NCBI GenBank assembly: GCA_016081115.2
Contig: CM071930.1
Location: 30,519,641-30,583,640, forward strand
DNA length: 64,000 nucleotides
Direction: 5' to 3'
Source of the DNA: Rehmannia glutinosa
Taxonomy: Eukaryota; Streptophyta; Magnoliopsida; Lamiales; Orobanchaceae
Shown: one piece after another, positions 25,658 through 36,699 of the stretch
How the letters are laid out: every line of letters starts with the position of its first letter
How positions within the stretch are numbered: position 1 is the first letter of the stretch
Notes under the pieces: generated by a model
The model's input: only the letters and a program-made list of their open reading frames with translations
The model's database searches: none
What the model was told of the DNA's origin: nothing
Made by a program: the position numbers and the translations under genes

Positions 25658-25932
25658 AAGATCTCATCTGGACATCTCACAAACAAAAGAGATGAACCAG
25701 AAAGAGAAAAATAAGCAATCACATGACCTATGAATTTGATGTGCGACATATATGAAAAAAGTTCAAATCCGAAATACCATCAAATATGAAACCAATATCC
25801 GTTGCTTTAGTGGCTTCATAGATGAGATCCTCTCCTGGACAAGTGACTGGTTGTACTGCTAAGAGCAAAAACATAGCAATCTGAGAGATGCTCTAGCTTC
25901 GATCATCCAACCCATAGTAAATTGCTTCAAGC

Positions 25933-26022
25933 CAGGGGCGGATCTAGGGCGGGGGCCTCCCTAGGCCCGACCCCCCCTCCCCCAAAATATTTTTTTTCAT
26001 TTTTTCTAAGGTAAAAAAATAA

Positions 26023-26053
<31 letters not shown>

Positions 26054-26138
26054 TATTTTTTTAATGGGAAACAAATATTTGGGCTAGGGGAATTTTTTTT
26101 TGGGCTAGGGGTAATAGAGCCGGCTGGCTACGCCACTA
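25933..26138. mobile_element. hAT-type MITE with perfect 8-bp target duplication
   Basis: The left end is CAGGGGCGGATCTAGG and the right end, in reverse complement, TAGTGGCGTAGCCAG, both typical of plant hAT ends. The 8 bases before it (25925-25932, CTTCAAGC) are repeated exactly after it (26139-26146). The interior is AT-rich with no coding. The intact duplication marks this as a fairly recent insertion. Confidence 0.92.
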
Positions 26139-26323
26139 CTTCAAGCTCTCCAAAGACAACTGAAGTTGGCTTATTTATGGTTTTTCCAAATGCTAACACC
26201 AGTTTGCCTTCATGATTACGGACAACTCCATCTCTAGCAGAACGATTAAGGGGTTCACATCAAGATGCAGGTGGTGTTGGGGGAAAGGGGGAGAGGAAGA
26301 CCATTGCATATGAGACTCTTAAC

Positions 26324-26450
26324 CAGGGCCGTTCCTATCATTTTTTTGGGCTTAGTTTTTTAAAATTGGAACCCCTTTTTTTTACAAACTAAAAGACAAC
26401 ATAAAACAATAAAAGAATGAATAATGTACAATATATAGAATAAGGCAAAA
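26324..26450. mobile_element. hAT-like end fragment
   Basis: CAGGGCCGTTCCTATC at 26324 resembles hAT ends. A similar end in opposite orientation (reverse complement CAGGGCCGCTATTAAC) lies near 31085. The fragment is cut by the Mutator-like element starting at 26451. Confidence 0.35.
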
Positions 26451-28590
26451 ACTTATATGAGACCGTCTCACGGGTCTAAATCCGTGAGACGGAGCCCATA
26501 TCCAAACAAATCCAACTGTCTCTTTTATTATCTCTCTTCCTTTCAGGTTCCCCCATTTCTCGAAAATACAGACACATGCATACACCTTCTCTATCTAGAT
26601 ATTCTCTCTCTAGGGTATTATCTTTCATCCTTTAAGCATCATTGGACAATATCACTGGTAGAATAAATTCAATCGAGACCTTAGTCAGTTTTGCTATTCT
26701 CATCCAACTTTACCACTGTGCCTCAAATTGGTGTTTCTCTCAAATTCTCCCTTCTTCTTCTTTTTTTTTCTTTCCTAAAAATAGTTACTGATAGTTGTCA
26801 ATGCTTTGATATTTCAAGGTGATGATCTGTATAATTATTGCAAAATGATAAAACAGTAGTAAAAGCAAGCAATAAGGTATAATATTTTTTTGAAGATAGA
26901 GTTATGTGTCTAGTATACATAAATTCAGTGGAAATTATTGTTCAATGTATTCATTAAGTTACTTAATTAGAACATCATGAATTGTGGTATACTACATGAA
27001 TAATAAGCAGGAAAGTTCCTTTTCAACAAGTAAAGAATTAAAACATGATAAAATCTTGTATTAGCCTCAGTAAATCTTGTCACAATTGAATTTCCATCAC
27101 TACATAATTTATGTGGTGAATAACTATTATTTTTTATTAAAAAATTATCACTTTAGTCTAAAAAGTATGCATTTTCAAAGGAACAAAACTGATCATTTAC
27201 TTGTAAGTTATATACAACATTGTTCAAAAGTATCACTTTTTATTAAAAAAAAGTATCACTTTTACTTTTAAAAGTATATGTTTTCATATTAACAAAATTA
27301 CATTAGCAATTCCCTTAACATAGTATCACTTGAGGCTCGAAAAGTACCACTTTTAATTAAAAAAGTATCATTTTTATTCTGAAAAATATATAGTTCAAAG
27401 TAACAAAAATTACATTAGTAGTTCCCCTTGACATAGTATCACTTTAGACTCAAAAAATATAACTTTTATTAAAAAAAGTATCACTTTTACTTTGAAAAAT
27501 ATACATTATAAAAGTAATAAAAATGATTATTTTCTTGTAAAGTTATGTACAACATTGTTCAAAAGTATCACTTTTTATTAAAAAAGTATCACTTTTACTT
27601 TAAAAAAGTATATGTTTTCAAATTAACAAAATTACATTAGCAATTCCCTTAACATAGTATCACTTGAGGCTCGAAAAGTACCACTTTTTATTAAAAAAGT
27701 ATCATTTTTATTCTGAAAAATATATATTTTTGAAAATAATAAAACTGATTATTTACTTGTAACATGCAATCTTATTTAAAAGTATCACATTTTATTAGAA
27801 AAAGTATAAATTTTACTCTGAAAGTATATGTTTTCAAAATAATAAACTTATAATAGTAATTTCCTTGAAAAGTATTAATTTTTCTATTAAAAGTATCATA
27901 TTTTCCTAAAAAGTATTATATTATAATTATTGATCAAATTATGTTCTTCTTCTTTGTATTTCTTCTGTGTTTACTAATGCCATGGATTAACACCAAGCCC
28001 TTTGAAGTGCAAATAAGGATCGTCAATAGTTATTCAAAGTTTTTGGAATCCCTGAAATTGGTTTCCCACGTTTTCTACAACCGTATTACGGCTCTCTGGA
28101 TTCCAATTTTTCCGCCATTAATGTGAAGCTCGAGCTCTACCGAGCTCAATTATTTCAGCAAATTAACACATTTATATATTGTTTCGTTTTCTCAATACAC
28201 CTCTCCGAGTTGATTGAGTTAATCTAGGAGCTTAAAGACTCCAATTCCTCACGGCACAACCTCATATTGTTCCTGATTCAATGAGTTAAATCGCATGAAA
28301 TTTCTCGGCTCACCACTTCAATCGAGTCGGAGCAACATGCCAAGATTGACCGCAAAATTGTTTCCAGTTTGACCATGAACGTGGCAGAGATATCGTCATT
28401 TGATGAAGACACGCCATGAATTTGCAAACTTGCTTTTGTTAGGAATTTTCTCGGAGCTGAAATTGGTTTAGTTTGGGTTAGGGATTGATTGAGTTAGGAT
28501 TCACGCATGTGGGTTTACATTTAGGATTTGATTTTGGGTGTTGGGACTCCGTCTCATGGATTTAGATCCGTGAGACGGTCTCACAAGAGA
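26451..28590. mobile_element. Mutator-like element of the same TIR type, with decamer arrays
   Basis: The left end TATGAGACCGTCTCACGGGTC and the reverse complement of the right end TGTGAGACCGTCTCACGGATC pair for about 38 bases, and each contains an internal palindrome (CCGTCTCACGG...CCGTGAGACGG). The ends resemble those of the 15-24 kb element. There is no transposase. The middle (27140-27930) is an AAAAGTATCA array; 28130-28470 contains a broken frame with LSELIELI and KIDRKIVSSLTMNVAEIS that could be a captured host exon, unrecognised. A target duplication was not found. Confidence 0.7.
27170..27900. repeat. Higher-order repeat of AAAAGTATCA motifs, period about 333 bp
   Basis: The motif AAAAGTATCACTTTT and variants occur every 20-60 bases. 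A larger unit beginning TACAACATTGTTCAAAAGTA at about 27211 recurs at about 27549 with the same following order ('acattagcaattcccttaac', 'cttgaggctcgaaaagtacc'). It is the reverse complement of the decamer in the 15-24 kb element. Confidence 0.8.
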
Positions 28591-29653
28591 CTCACTCATA
28601 GAATAATTCGAATATAGTTAAACTAATATGGCATCTATGTTCAAAAATTCACATAGTTATTTAAGTATAACCTGCCTCACAGTTTTTGCCGCAAAAGTAT
28701 TAATCAAATCAATATAATCAAGTTGTTCAATAATACAATTCTCAATTGATAATATAACTAACCCATTCAATGTTTTTTGTGACATGGTTGACCGGAGTTT
28801 TTTTTCTTTTTCACGGACAAATAATCTGTTTCTTTTCTATTTTATTCCAACCTTCCAATTCGTTTAGGCTTTTTTTTTTTATTCTTTTGCCTTTTAATAT
28901 TTAAAATGAGAAAATTTAATATCGGGCCATTAAAGACCATCAAAGAGAAATTGCCAGAAATACCTCAACTTTTGGAAAAAATACAACCAAATACGCTATT
29001 ATCACTTTTGTACCTATTTTTATTTTTATTTTTTGCACTCCTGCATATTTTTTGATTATTTTTCACGTTTTTTTTCGTTTTTTCTTGTTCCTGTATTGTT
29101 TTATATGTTTTTTCGATGTTGTTTAATTTGTTTCATTATTGTTTCTTTGTCTTTTCTTAATTGTTTCTTTGTTGTTTCGATGTTTCAAAACAACTTTTAC
29201 CTATTTTTATGCTGCTTGTTGTTCATGTATTGTTTTGTACATTGTTTCTATTGTTTGTGTATTGTTATATAATATTTTTAATATTGTTCGAATATTTTTT
29301 TTCCATGTAGTTTTCAATGAGTAGATACAATTTTCACCTACTTTCAAGCTCTTTTTATTCATGTGGTGTTTTTAATATTTTTACGTTGTTTCTAGGTTAT
29401 TTCCATGTCGTTTTTAATATTGTTCTTATGTTTCTTTGTCGTTTCCACGTAGTATTCGATGTTTAAATACAACTTTTAACTATTTTAAGCTCTTTTTGCT
29501 CATACGGTGTTTTCTGTATAGTTTCTGGTTTATTTCTATATTGTTTCTTGGTTGTTTCCCCATTTTTTATATTTTAATGCATTGGATCAAAAATTAAATT
29601 GTGTTTTTTTACTCATGTTGTTTCTATATTATTTTCCATTTGTTTAGTTTTAA
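28591..29653. other. T-rich intergenic DNA, no gene
   Basis: From 29030 to 29640 the plus strand is strongly T-rich with repeated 'gttgtttc', 'attgtttc' and 'tgtcgtttcc'. Open frames here are low-complexity Phe/Leu/Cys strings and not believable proteins. Confidence 0.6.
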
Positions 29654-29815
29654 TAGGATTTGGTTCAAATGAGACCACCCTCCTTAGGTGAGACAGTGTG
29701 GACTAATCCTGTCCATTTATTTAATTTTTTCAAAGACTGAGATTTAATTGAATTTTCAGTATTTTTTATATATTTTAATTCGAATAAGGATAGATTAGTC
29801 ATTCACCATGTAACT

Positions 29816-30095
29816 GATTCCTTAATTCACGGTCCCCACATGTTTTTGTTTGACAATTTTAATATGCAGTACATATATGTTAAATATGCAGTATAATAGT
29901 GTTCAATATGCAGTAAATATATGTTAAATATGCAGTAGAATAATGAGCGTGATTCTCCCTCTATAATTGATTCCTTAATTCACGGTCCCCATATGGTTTT
30001 GTTTGATAATTTTAATATGTAGTACATATATGTTAAATATGCAGTATAATAGTGTTAAATATGCAGTAAATATATGTTAAATAGGCAGTAGAATC
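29816..30095. repeat. Tandem duplication, about 153 bp x 2
   Basis: Copies beginning GATTCCTTAATTCACGGTCC at 29816 and 29969 share repeated 'tatgcagtacatatatgtta' segments. Within each copy a shorter 'ttaaatatgcagta' motif recurs. Confidence 0.8.
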
Positions 30096-30134
30096 ATCGC
30101 AGAACACTACACAGTCTCTAGACATTAATGAGCG

Positions 30135-30139
<5 letters not shown>

Positions 30140-30226
<87 letters not shown>
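30140..30226. repeat. (TC)n microsatellite, about 87 bp
   Basis: An uninterrupted run of about 43 TC dinucleotides, inside the TIR element. Perfect runs of this length are usually highly variable between individuals. Confidence 0.97.
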
Positions 30227-30230
<4 letters not shown>

Positions 30231-30448
30231 ACTAATTCCATATTGGACGGTCCTCTCTCTCCATAACTAATTCCATATTGGACGGTCCTCAGGACAAAAT
30301 GGTTGATACTGAGGCAAATGATGGGATAAAAAAATGCTGATGTTGAAGAGCATGTGCCAGACCCTAGTCTTTGATGTGTATAGGGAGATAGTTGAGATCA
30401 GTCCACACTGTCTCACCTAGAAGAGTAGTCTAACTGGATCCTCCCCTG

Positions 30449-31335
30449 ATTTTAATATGTGTTGTTTTATGTCTATATTTTTTATTTTTTTTATAAGATT
30501 TCGAGATAAAATGGATTATTTAACGGGGGCAAAATTTATTTTTTTTACTGAAATTTGATTAGAAGAAACATGTTTGAAACAACAAAGAAACAACAACGTT
30601 CAAAATTCCGGGAATTTTGACAGGAGCATATTTTTGTCCAGAAAAAAGGGCGGAGTGTAATTTTGTCCAAAAATCACCGGAAAGCGTAAAAGCCTGCCTT
30701 TTGTCCACAAAAGTGGGATAATAGTGTCCTTATCCCAAAATTAAAATTAATAATTGTTAGAACCTAGCAAGGCTCAAGACTACAAGACCCAAGGAAAATG
30801 GGCTTTCATTCTTGGTATGGAAGGGAGCTTTTAATTCTTTTTTTTAAATTTAAATCACAAAAAACAACCCAAAAAAAAAAAAAAAAAAGAAAAGACATGT
30901 AACAAAGGGGATTCAAACCCAGGCTTTTGCGAATGCAAAGCTTGACAAGCATTAACCACTTGGCTAAAGCCATTCTTTGTTTAATAATGTAGTTTTCATA
31001 TATGTATATATGTAACAGGTATAAAACAAATTGGACCCTAAATTTTGTAATTTATTCTGCCCGAATCGATCGACTCACTTGACTAACGTTAATAGCGGCC
31101 CTGCTCCTAACTAATTCTTTTCGAAACATGGGTGCATAAGCTGGTAGGGCGAAAGTCAGATGTAAGTTTCACACCATCCATTCCCATGCATATCGATCAA
31201 AGCTTTAGAACTTCAAGTTAAACATAAATAATAAATATTCATGTTGTGTTATCTATATATATACTTGGTGCATATATAGATAAAGGTCAAGTGTCCAAGT
31301 CCAACTCTATAAAAAGAACACTTAAATGGTAGATA
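30449..31335. other. Intergenic DNA with hAT-like end, no gene
   Basis: Apart from the tRNA-like block at 30905-30972 and a hAT-like end near 31085, I see only AT-rich DNA and an A-run at 30871-30888. Confidence 0.5.
30905..30972 (-). other. tRNA-like sequence with Pol III A and B boxes (SINE-type or tRNA relic)
   Basis: On the minus strand, GGCTTTAGCCAAGTGGTTAA carries an A-box-like TAGCCAAGTGG (30956-30966), and GGTTTGAATCC (30909-30919) is a B box with one change from GGTTCGAATCC. Spacing is about 36 bases. The sequence between does not give a clear anticodon arm, and beyond the B box lies a T-rich run. It is better read as a tRNA-derived SINE head or decayed tRNA than as a working tRNA gene. 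Confidence 0.5.
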
Positions 31336-31569
31336 TATAGGGAAAATTTTTAAAGTACCCACTATGGATAGTGGGTACTCTTTTCTACCCACTAAGATAA
31401 TAAACTTCTTTTCTACCCAAATTGGCCAAATTACTCCTCATTTAAGTTGGTGTTTTTGAATTTTGAAATTTAAGTCATAATTATACCATTCAAAACCATA
31501 TAGGAAACCGTATAAAAACCAATGAGAAAGCAAAAGTGAAAAAACAAAACAAAAGTAAAAGCAAAAGTA

Positions 31570-31862
31570 ACCCATTTCGTGCCCCAATTCGGTCAAAAGG
31601 AAGAAAAATACAAAACCCCCATTTCGTGCCCCATCGTCTTCAAGAAGAAGAAGAAATACCCAACCCCCCATTTCGTGCCCACATCGGTCAAGAAGAAGAA
31701 GAAAATACTCATCCCCATTTCGTGCCCAATATCGTGCGAGAAGAGAAGAACATGGATTCAATCATGCCATCGACGTCGTTCGCCTCCACCTCCGCCGTTG
31801 CCGCTTCCGTCGCCGCCTCCGCACCCTCCTCCGCCGCTGCCGTCGCCCCTTCCGAACGGTAA
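31570..31862 (+). pseudogene. Repetitive open segment, 'catttcgtgcccc' units then Ser/Ala-rich tail, unrecognised
   Basis: Four units of about 47-50 bp, each starting CATTTCGTGCCC followed by an AAGAAGAAGAAGAAATAC-like stretch, begin near 31573, 31620, 31669 and 31715. The open frame then has an ATG at 31752 (MDSIMPSTSFASTSAVAASV...) and ends at 31862. Composition is low complexity with a GCC/TCC-rich run. It may be the 5' region of a captured or element gene; I assign no function. Confidence 0.3.
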
Positions 31863-32149
31863 GGATATATATGAGCATATCGTCCCCGGCCCCTTATGTT
31901 CGAAAATACATTTTGGGTTTTAAGTTTTGAACTCTATTTATGTTAGATTCATGGATTTAGGGTTTTAGTGTTCGATTTTGCTGTAGTATGATGTATAAAT
32001 TGGTGTATATAACTTGATAATGTGAATATGGTGTATAAATTTGTGTGTTGGGATATTGTTGGATTTTGGTGTAGCAGCCGTGCGGCGCGATTTGATGTAG
32101 AAGATGATGCGGCATGATATATGGCGCATTTCGTGCCTATATCGTGCCG

Positions 32150-32358
32150 CATATCGTACCCTAGGTATATTTGGGCACGATCTCGTGCCCTAGGATTAAT
32201 TGGGTACGATATCGTGCCCCATGTATAATTAGCACGATATCGTGCCCTAGTCATATTTAGGCACGATGTCGTGCCCTAGGTATAATTAGCACGATATCGT
32301 GTCCTAGGTTAATTTGGGCATGATATTGTGCCCTAGGTTAATTTGGGCACGATCATTC
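32150..32358. repeat. Array of ~29-bp units centred on the palindrome GCACGATATCGTGC
   Basis: Units start near 32173, 32203, 32231, 32261, 32289, 32318 and 32346, each 'ggcacgatatcgtgccctaggttaattt' with changes. Each carries a perfect or near-perfect dyad. Two further palindromes lie in the same element near 33746-33790 (GGCACGATATATCGTGCC). Confidence 0.88.
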
Positions 32359-32359
32359 A

Positions 32360-33070
32360 TCGAGTCAGATTCGACGATCCCCACCCCTATTGGCGGAGAG
32401 GAGTGTCGAGACGGCAGGCAGAGGATCTCGGGGTCGCCGACTTTACTAGGGCGATTGAAGCGGGGGGGGAGAGGTAGAGCTGATTCAGAGGCCGACACTA
32501 CTACTCCTACGATTCAGAGGCCGGAGAAGCGGCGTAAGACAGATGGCCCATCATCTCATCGGGCTGATGATCCTTTAGATGGCCGGACGATGACGACGCA
32601 TCACCATGGGATGATGCCGTTTCTCTTGGTTACAATGCACGATTTGATCCATCTGTTCATGAGAGTATGCACGTGTTGATCCATCTGTCCATGAGGAGTA
32701 TGCGGGCGATGATCCATCAATGTTACAAAAACAAATTAACTTGTTCGTCCAGATATACTTTCGTGTGATCCATCTGTCGGTGGGCGACAGATATATCTTT
32801 TCGGGCGCCATGATGCGGGTGTTATGCAGAGGAGGAGATTAGGCCGTTCAAGAGACGCATAGAGGAGCGCATTCGCTCGATTGGAGTCATTAGAGTCGAT
32901 GATGCCGTTTCTCGATTAGAGAACTTCTTGTCATCTCGAAGAGGAGGGTTCTCTCTTGGACAAACGCTTGATCGGGGAGATAGGTCGGGTTCATGTCAAC
33001 CTTATTCGAGGAGGAGATTAGGCGTTTGTTCCCAAATGTAGTCTACATTGATCATATCATGATGACTTTA
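32360..33070 (+). other. GC-richer broken open segments, unrecognised
   Basis: The segment is less AT-rich than its surroundings. On the plus strand one frame gives RFKRRIEERIRSIGVIRVDD near 32850 and LENFLSSRRGGFSLGQTLDR near 32920, with stops between. It looks like the remnant of a coding exon, possibly from a gene captured by the Mutator-like element. I do not recognise the family. Confidence 0.35.
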
Positions 33071-33133
33071 TACGTGCATGGCGACTAACGTAGAGATATC
33101 CGAGCGATCATCGCAGCAGACGCCACTCGTCAA

Positions 33134-33676
33134 CTACCCTTCCTTCATTGCTAGTGTCGACTCCTCCTCCTCCTCCCAGCAGTTGTCGACTACCCTTCCT
33201 TGGCCATGTCGACTCCTCCTCCTTCTAAACAAAATCAAAAATAAAGTCGACTCCTCCTCCTCCTCCTCCGGTAGTTGCATAAAACTTCCACCAACACCTT
33301 GTTGACCTTCAACATTCTCAACTCGATTATGCCCAGACTGACTTCCCAATACATTATGCGAACTAGTCTCACCCATCCTTTTTCTTTTCAATGTTACAAA
33401 AACAACTGGTAACTCGGTGTTCTCAAACGCACTTTCAATGTCATCGTCGTTTTTCAACTTTAACTTCTCAAGTTTGTTTCCAGAAATATCTACAATAGCA
33501 TGCATTACACAATCGTATACGCCTCTATCATCTTCAACAACACCATAAACCTCCTCCAATATTTCACTATAATTCATTTTATCCGGTTTAATACGTATAA
33601 CTTATTCTTCACCATTTTTATATTCTAAACATTCCCAATGACCACCAAATCGAACAACAACATAGCCAGAGTTCAT
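33134..33676 (-). pseudogene. MuDR-type transposase N-terminal domain, fragment
   Basis: The frame starts at ATG 33676 (MNSGYVVVRFGGHWECLEYKNGEE), has one stop, and continues from 33577 as MNYSEILEEVYGVVEDDRGV...KLEKLKLKNDDDIESAFENT. The order of a short 'GGHWE' beta segment, a 'Y..I.EEVY' helix and a closing 'PVVFVTLKR' strand resembles the N-terminal domain of plant MuDR-like transposases ahead of the zinc finger and catalytic core. The rest is a Glu-rich low-complexity stretch (33240-33290) and ends near 33134. Core and SWIM domains are missing. Confidence 0.55.
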
Positions 33677-34318
33677 CTACATACAAGAAATATAGAAAAA
33701 ATATTAAAGATATGCAAGCATACATAAAAAGGGCCTATTTTTTACTGGGGCACGATATATCGTGCCCAATTTTGATAGGCACGATATATCGTCGTCAATT
33801 GCAAACATGCGTTTATAATGTCTTTTTGAATATCAAGATACAAGTTTATGGTTTCCAGGTGCTTCATAAATGCAAAAAAAAATTCCCTTTTTCACAATAC
33901 ATTTCACATATTTTGCAAATATATTGGTCTTGAACAATTTAAACAAGGTTAAGTAATTAGGAGGAGAAGAACATTACCTTGTTATTCGATTTTTTGGTGC
34001 GATTTTGGTGATGAAAAACCACAAAAAGAACTTCTTGATATTTTGTGAAGAAAAAGAAGAGAGAGAGAGAGAGAAAAAAAATGAAGAGCAAAATAGAAGG
34101 GGAGGAAAACGTATGTATGGGAGTATTTAATTGCAACAGAGAGAAATACACATCTACCTACTTTAAAGGCTTGCATTTAAAGCCTCAAATCGGTATTATA
34201 ATAAATGGTAAAATCAATGAACCCTAAAAGTGGGTAGAAAACTATATTTTTTTGATCCTACATGTCAAAAAATCTAATGACTCTCTCACCTATTCCAAGT
34301 GGGTAATTTGCCCTATTT

Positions 34319-35103
34319 GCTCATATATATATATATATATATATATATGTCTTTACAACAAATGTAGATCTACAAGACGACATCATATCATTTGTGTCCA
34401 TGTTTAGATTCATTTATACATAAAATAAATGATAGATCTAGACAAGTGTATATATATCTATACATCATTATTTTCTAATGGGTATATAATAACATTCAAG
34501 ATTCTACCTTTCAATTATAATCTAAACTGACATTTCAACTAAAGATGAAGATATATAATTACATAAACTACTCATAAAGTTTTTGCATATTTACAAAAAC
34601 TTTAGTTATTTTTCAAAATTGCAAATATCCTCGTAAGGTGTTACAAAACACCTCTTGAAGTTTGTATTTACCTAATATATTAGATATTACCCCTTTCTTG
34701 AGAAGTTCAATTTGCAAAATAAAATCAAATATCGATATAAATTTTTAATGTGAAAGATAACTGAATTATTTTTATAATTAGTCCAAATTTGAGTAGTACT
34801 GATTGTAATTATCCATTACACTTGAATGAACGGAACACAATTTTGATAACATTAATTGAAAATTAAAATATTAATTATTGCTATTACTACCATAACTTAG
34901 TTTGAATACTGCGGTCATAAATTAGCGGCGGAGTTTTTCTTTTTCTTTTTCCACTTCAATTATTGCGTCAGGTTGCTGCAATGAACATCTTTCAGGAAAT
35001 GTTTGGGCAGATAAATTTCACTTTTATAGATGAATGTTTCCATGCATATATTTCTATAAGGTCACTCCACAATCATTTTAGTTAACAATTCAAAATTAAA
35101 TAC
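34319..35103. other. AT-rich intergenic DNA, no gene
   Basis: It starts with an AT microsatellite (34323-34349). The stretch 34560-34700 has 'tttacaaaaac' and 'gttacaaaacacctc' motifs reminiscent of the GGATAATTACAAAAA MITE family found at 44087, 62231 and 63500, but ends are not clear. Confidence 0.45.
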
Positions 35104-36699
35104 CACTACAAGAAATAGGGCTATTTGCGATGGAAGTTTTTGCAACCACATTTTGTTGAGGCAAAACATTTGTTTTCACGACAACAATCCATCACAAATA
35201 GTCTCAACAATAAACCTTCAGAATACTTTTGTCGCTTTAACTTTTAGCTACTAAGAATTTAAAATATTGTTGCTACTATCCTTAGAAATTAGTAGCCAAT
35301 TTATTGTCGTCGCAAATGTTGTATTTATTTGCCGCACTGATTTTCTTCCTCCTCACTTTCTGGCTCCAATTTTCTACTTATCCTCCACGGCTGCCCGTCA
35401 CGCCATCAGAACCACTACCTCTTTGGCTCATTTTCCCTATGGTAATCACCTCTTCTCCCACTGATAATCACCTCTTCTCCCGCCATCGCCGTCACAACCA
35501 ACTCTCTCTCTCTCTCTCTGCAAAGTTTAGAAAATGTCCACGATTTGATTTCCTATTGTGCTGTCTACGATTTTTTGAATTGAACCATAATCGCGAAAGA
35601 TTTTCTCACGAACTTTGCAGAAAATGGCGAAGCTAAATACATCAACATACTTGTAAGATTACCAACTAATTTCTCTTGCACCTCATCCATCAATGATATT
35701 TGGGAATATATCTGGTGTTTCCTTTATTTGTTTATTTCCAGTAAGATGTAGAAAATCGGAAAACTATGGTCGTCCAGATCGAGCTCGATGACTTAATTAA
35801 GAATGTCTCCAACTTTTGATTATGTTGTTCTTATATAAAAAAGGTGAAGGAATGTCTCTGATTTTGGATTCTTTTGCTTGTTTGAGAAATCAAAGTATAA
35901 TAACTTGGATGAAGAATTTTTTAGGCGAGTCACTGAAAATACACGACAGTACATTGGACTTTCCCTCTCTCAAAAACACCAAAATCCTCCGTCTCTCTCT
36001 GAAATTGCATACACTCCGTCCCCGACGTTGGAAACTGTTGCTGCTCACTTCTCCAGCCGCAAGCTGTCAGAGACCACCACCATTTGCCACCACTGCAAAT
36101 TGATTTTCCAGCCGCAAGCCATCAACTCCAGGACTTATATGAGCACGTTGCTTGGAAATTCTGTGCAAATAGAAGAACGTCAAGAGATTTTGTGCAAATA
36201 GTATTCGTAAAGGTAAGTTGCCAATTCTAATTCTTCAATTCTTCTAATTTATTTTAATTTCTTAATTCTCATCACATGATTAGTTTGGCGACGAATTCTC
36301 CCAAATGATGAAGGTATTACAGTCAGCAGATGCATGCATTCCTAGAAATTTGTTCTTTAAATGAATTGGCAGATGAAGCGAACTAGGTAAAATAATTAGA
36401 TACTAAGAATCATACGAGTTGGTGTACGCAACTTTTTAAAATTTTGGAGTATATAAAGTGGAAGGATTTACGAGATCAAGTTGAAACCTCTACTTAACGC
36501 CAACCCAATTGTTCCTGGAAATAATCTGGATTTTATAATATTAGATTTGTGGGAGAATCTCCTAATCAGCTAAACAAGAAGCTTATCTAAAGTTCCTTGC
36601 CAAAGATTATAAAATAGTGATGAGTAAATATTGAATCTAATAAATCTAGGCCTCTTGATTGTATATACATATACATATGCATTGTATATAAGTAAGTGA

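Larger units (their letters stand above)
29654..30448. mobile_element. TIR element, same family as 11718-12982
   Basis: The left end ...CAAATGAGACCACCCTCCTTAGGTGAGACAGTGTGGACTAATC pairs with the reverse complement of the right end (...CTCTTCTAGGTGAGACAGTGTGGACTGATC) over about 50 bases. It contains a 153-bp tandem duplication (units from 29816 and 29969) and a long TC tract. No coding. Confidence 0.75.
31336..34318. mobile_element. Mutator-like element (~3 kb) with MuDR-type N-terminal fragment
   Basis: The left end ATATAGGGAAAATTTTTAAA...ACCCACT and the reverse complement of the right end AAATAGGGCAAATTACCCACT are related; 'TTTTCTACCCACT' recurs inside both ends. The interior has a minus-strand MULE N-terminal domain (33134-33676), GC-rich open segments on the plus strand (31752-33070) and two patches of the palindrome GCACGATATCGTGC. 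Catalytic transposase is absent, so it is a deletion derivative. The right flank is an AT microsatellite, so no target duplication could be read. Confidence 0.6.

Noticed and set aside
29033..29324. Open frames of 60-80 codons rich in Phe, Leu and Cys, like small membrane proteins
   Set aside because: They come from T-rich low-complexity DNA without conserved motifs, codon bias or a plausible gene structure.
31438..31761. Minus-strand open frame of about 107 codons with repeated GHEMG
   Set aside because: It is the complement of the repeated CATTTCGTGCCC units; the repeat keeps it open by period, not by selection.
32150..32358. Regular ~29-bp repeats with dyads, reminiscent of a CRISPR array
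   Set aside because: The spacers are similar to each other, there are no cas genes, and the context is a plant transposon; it is a tandem array of palindromes.
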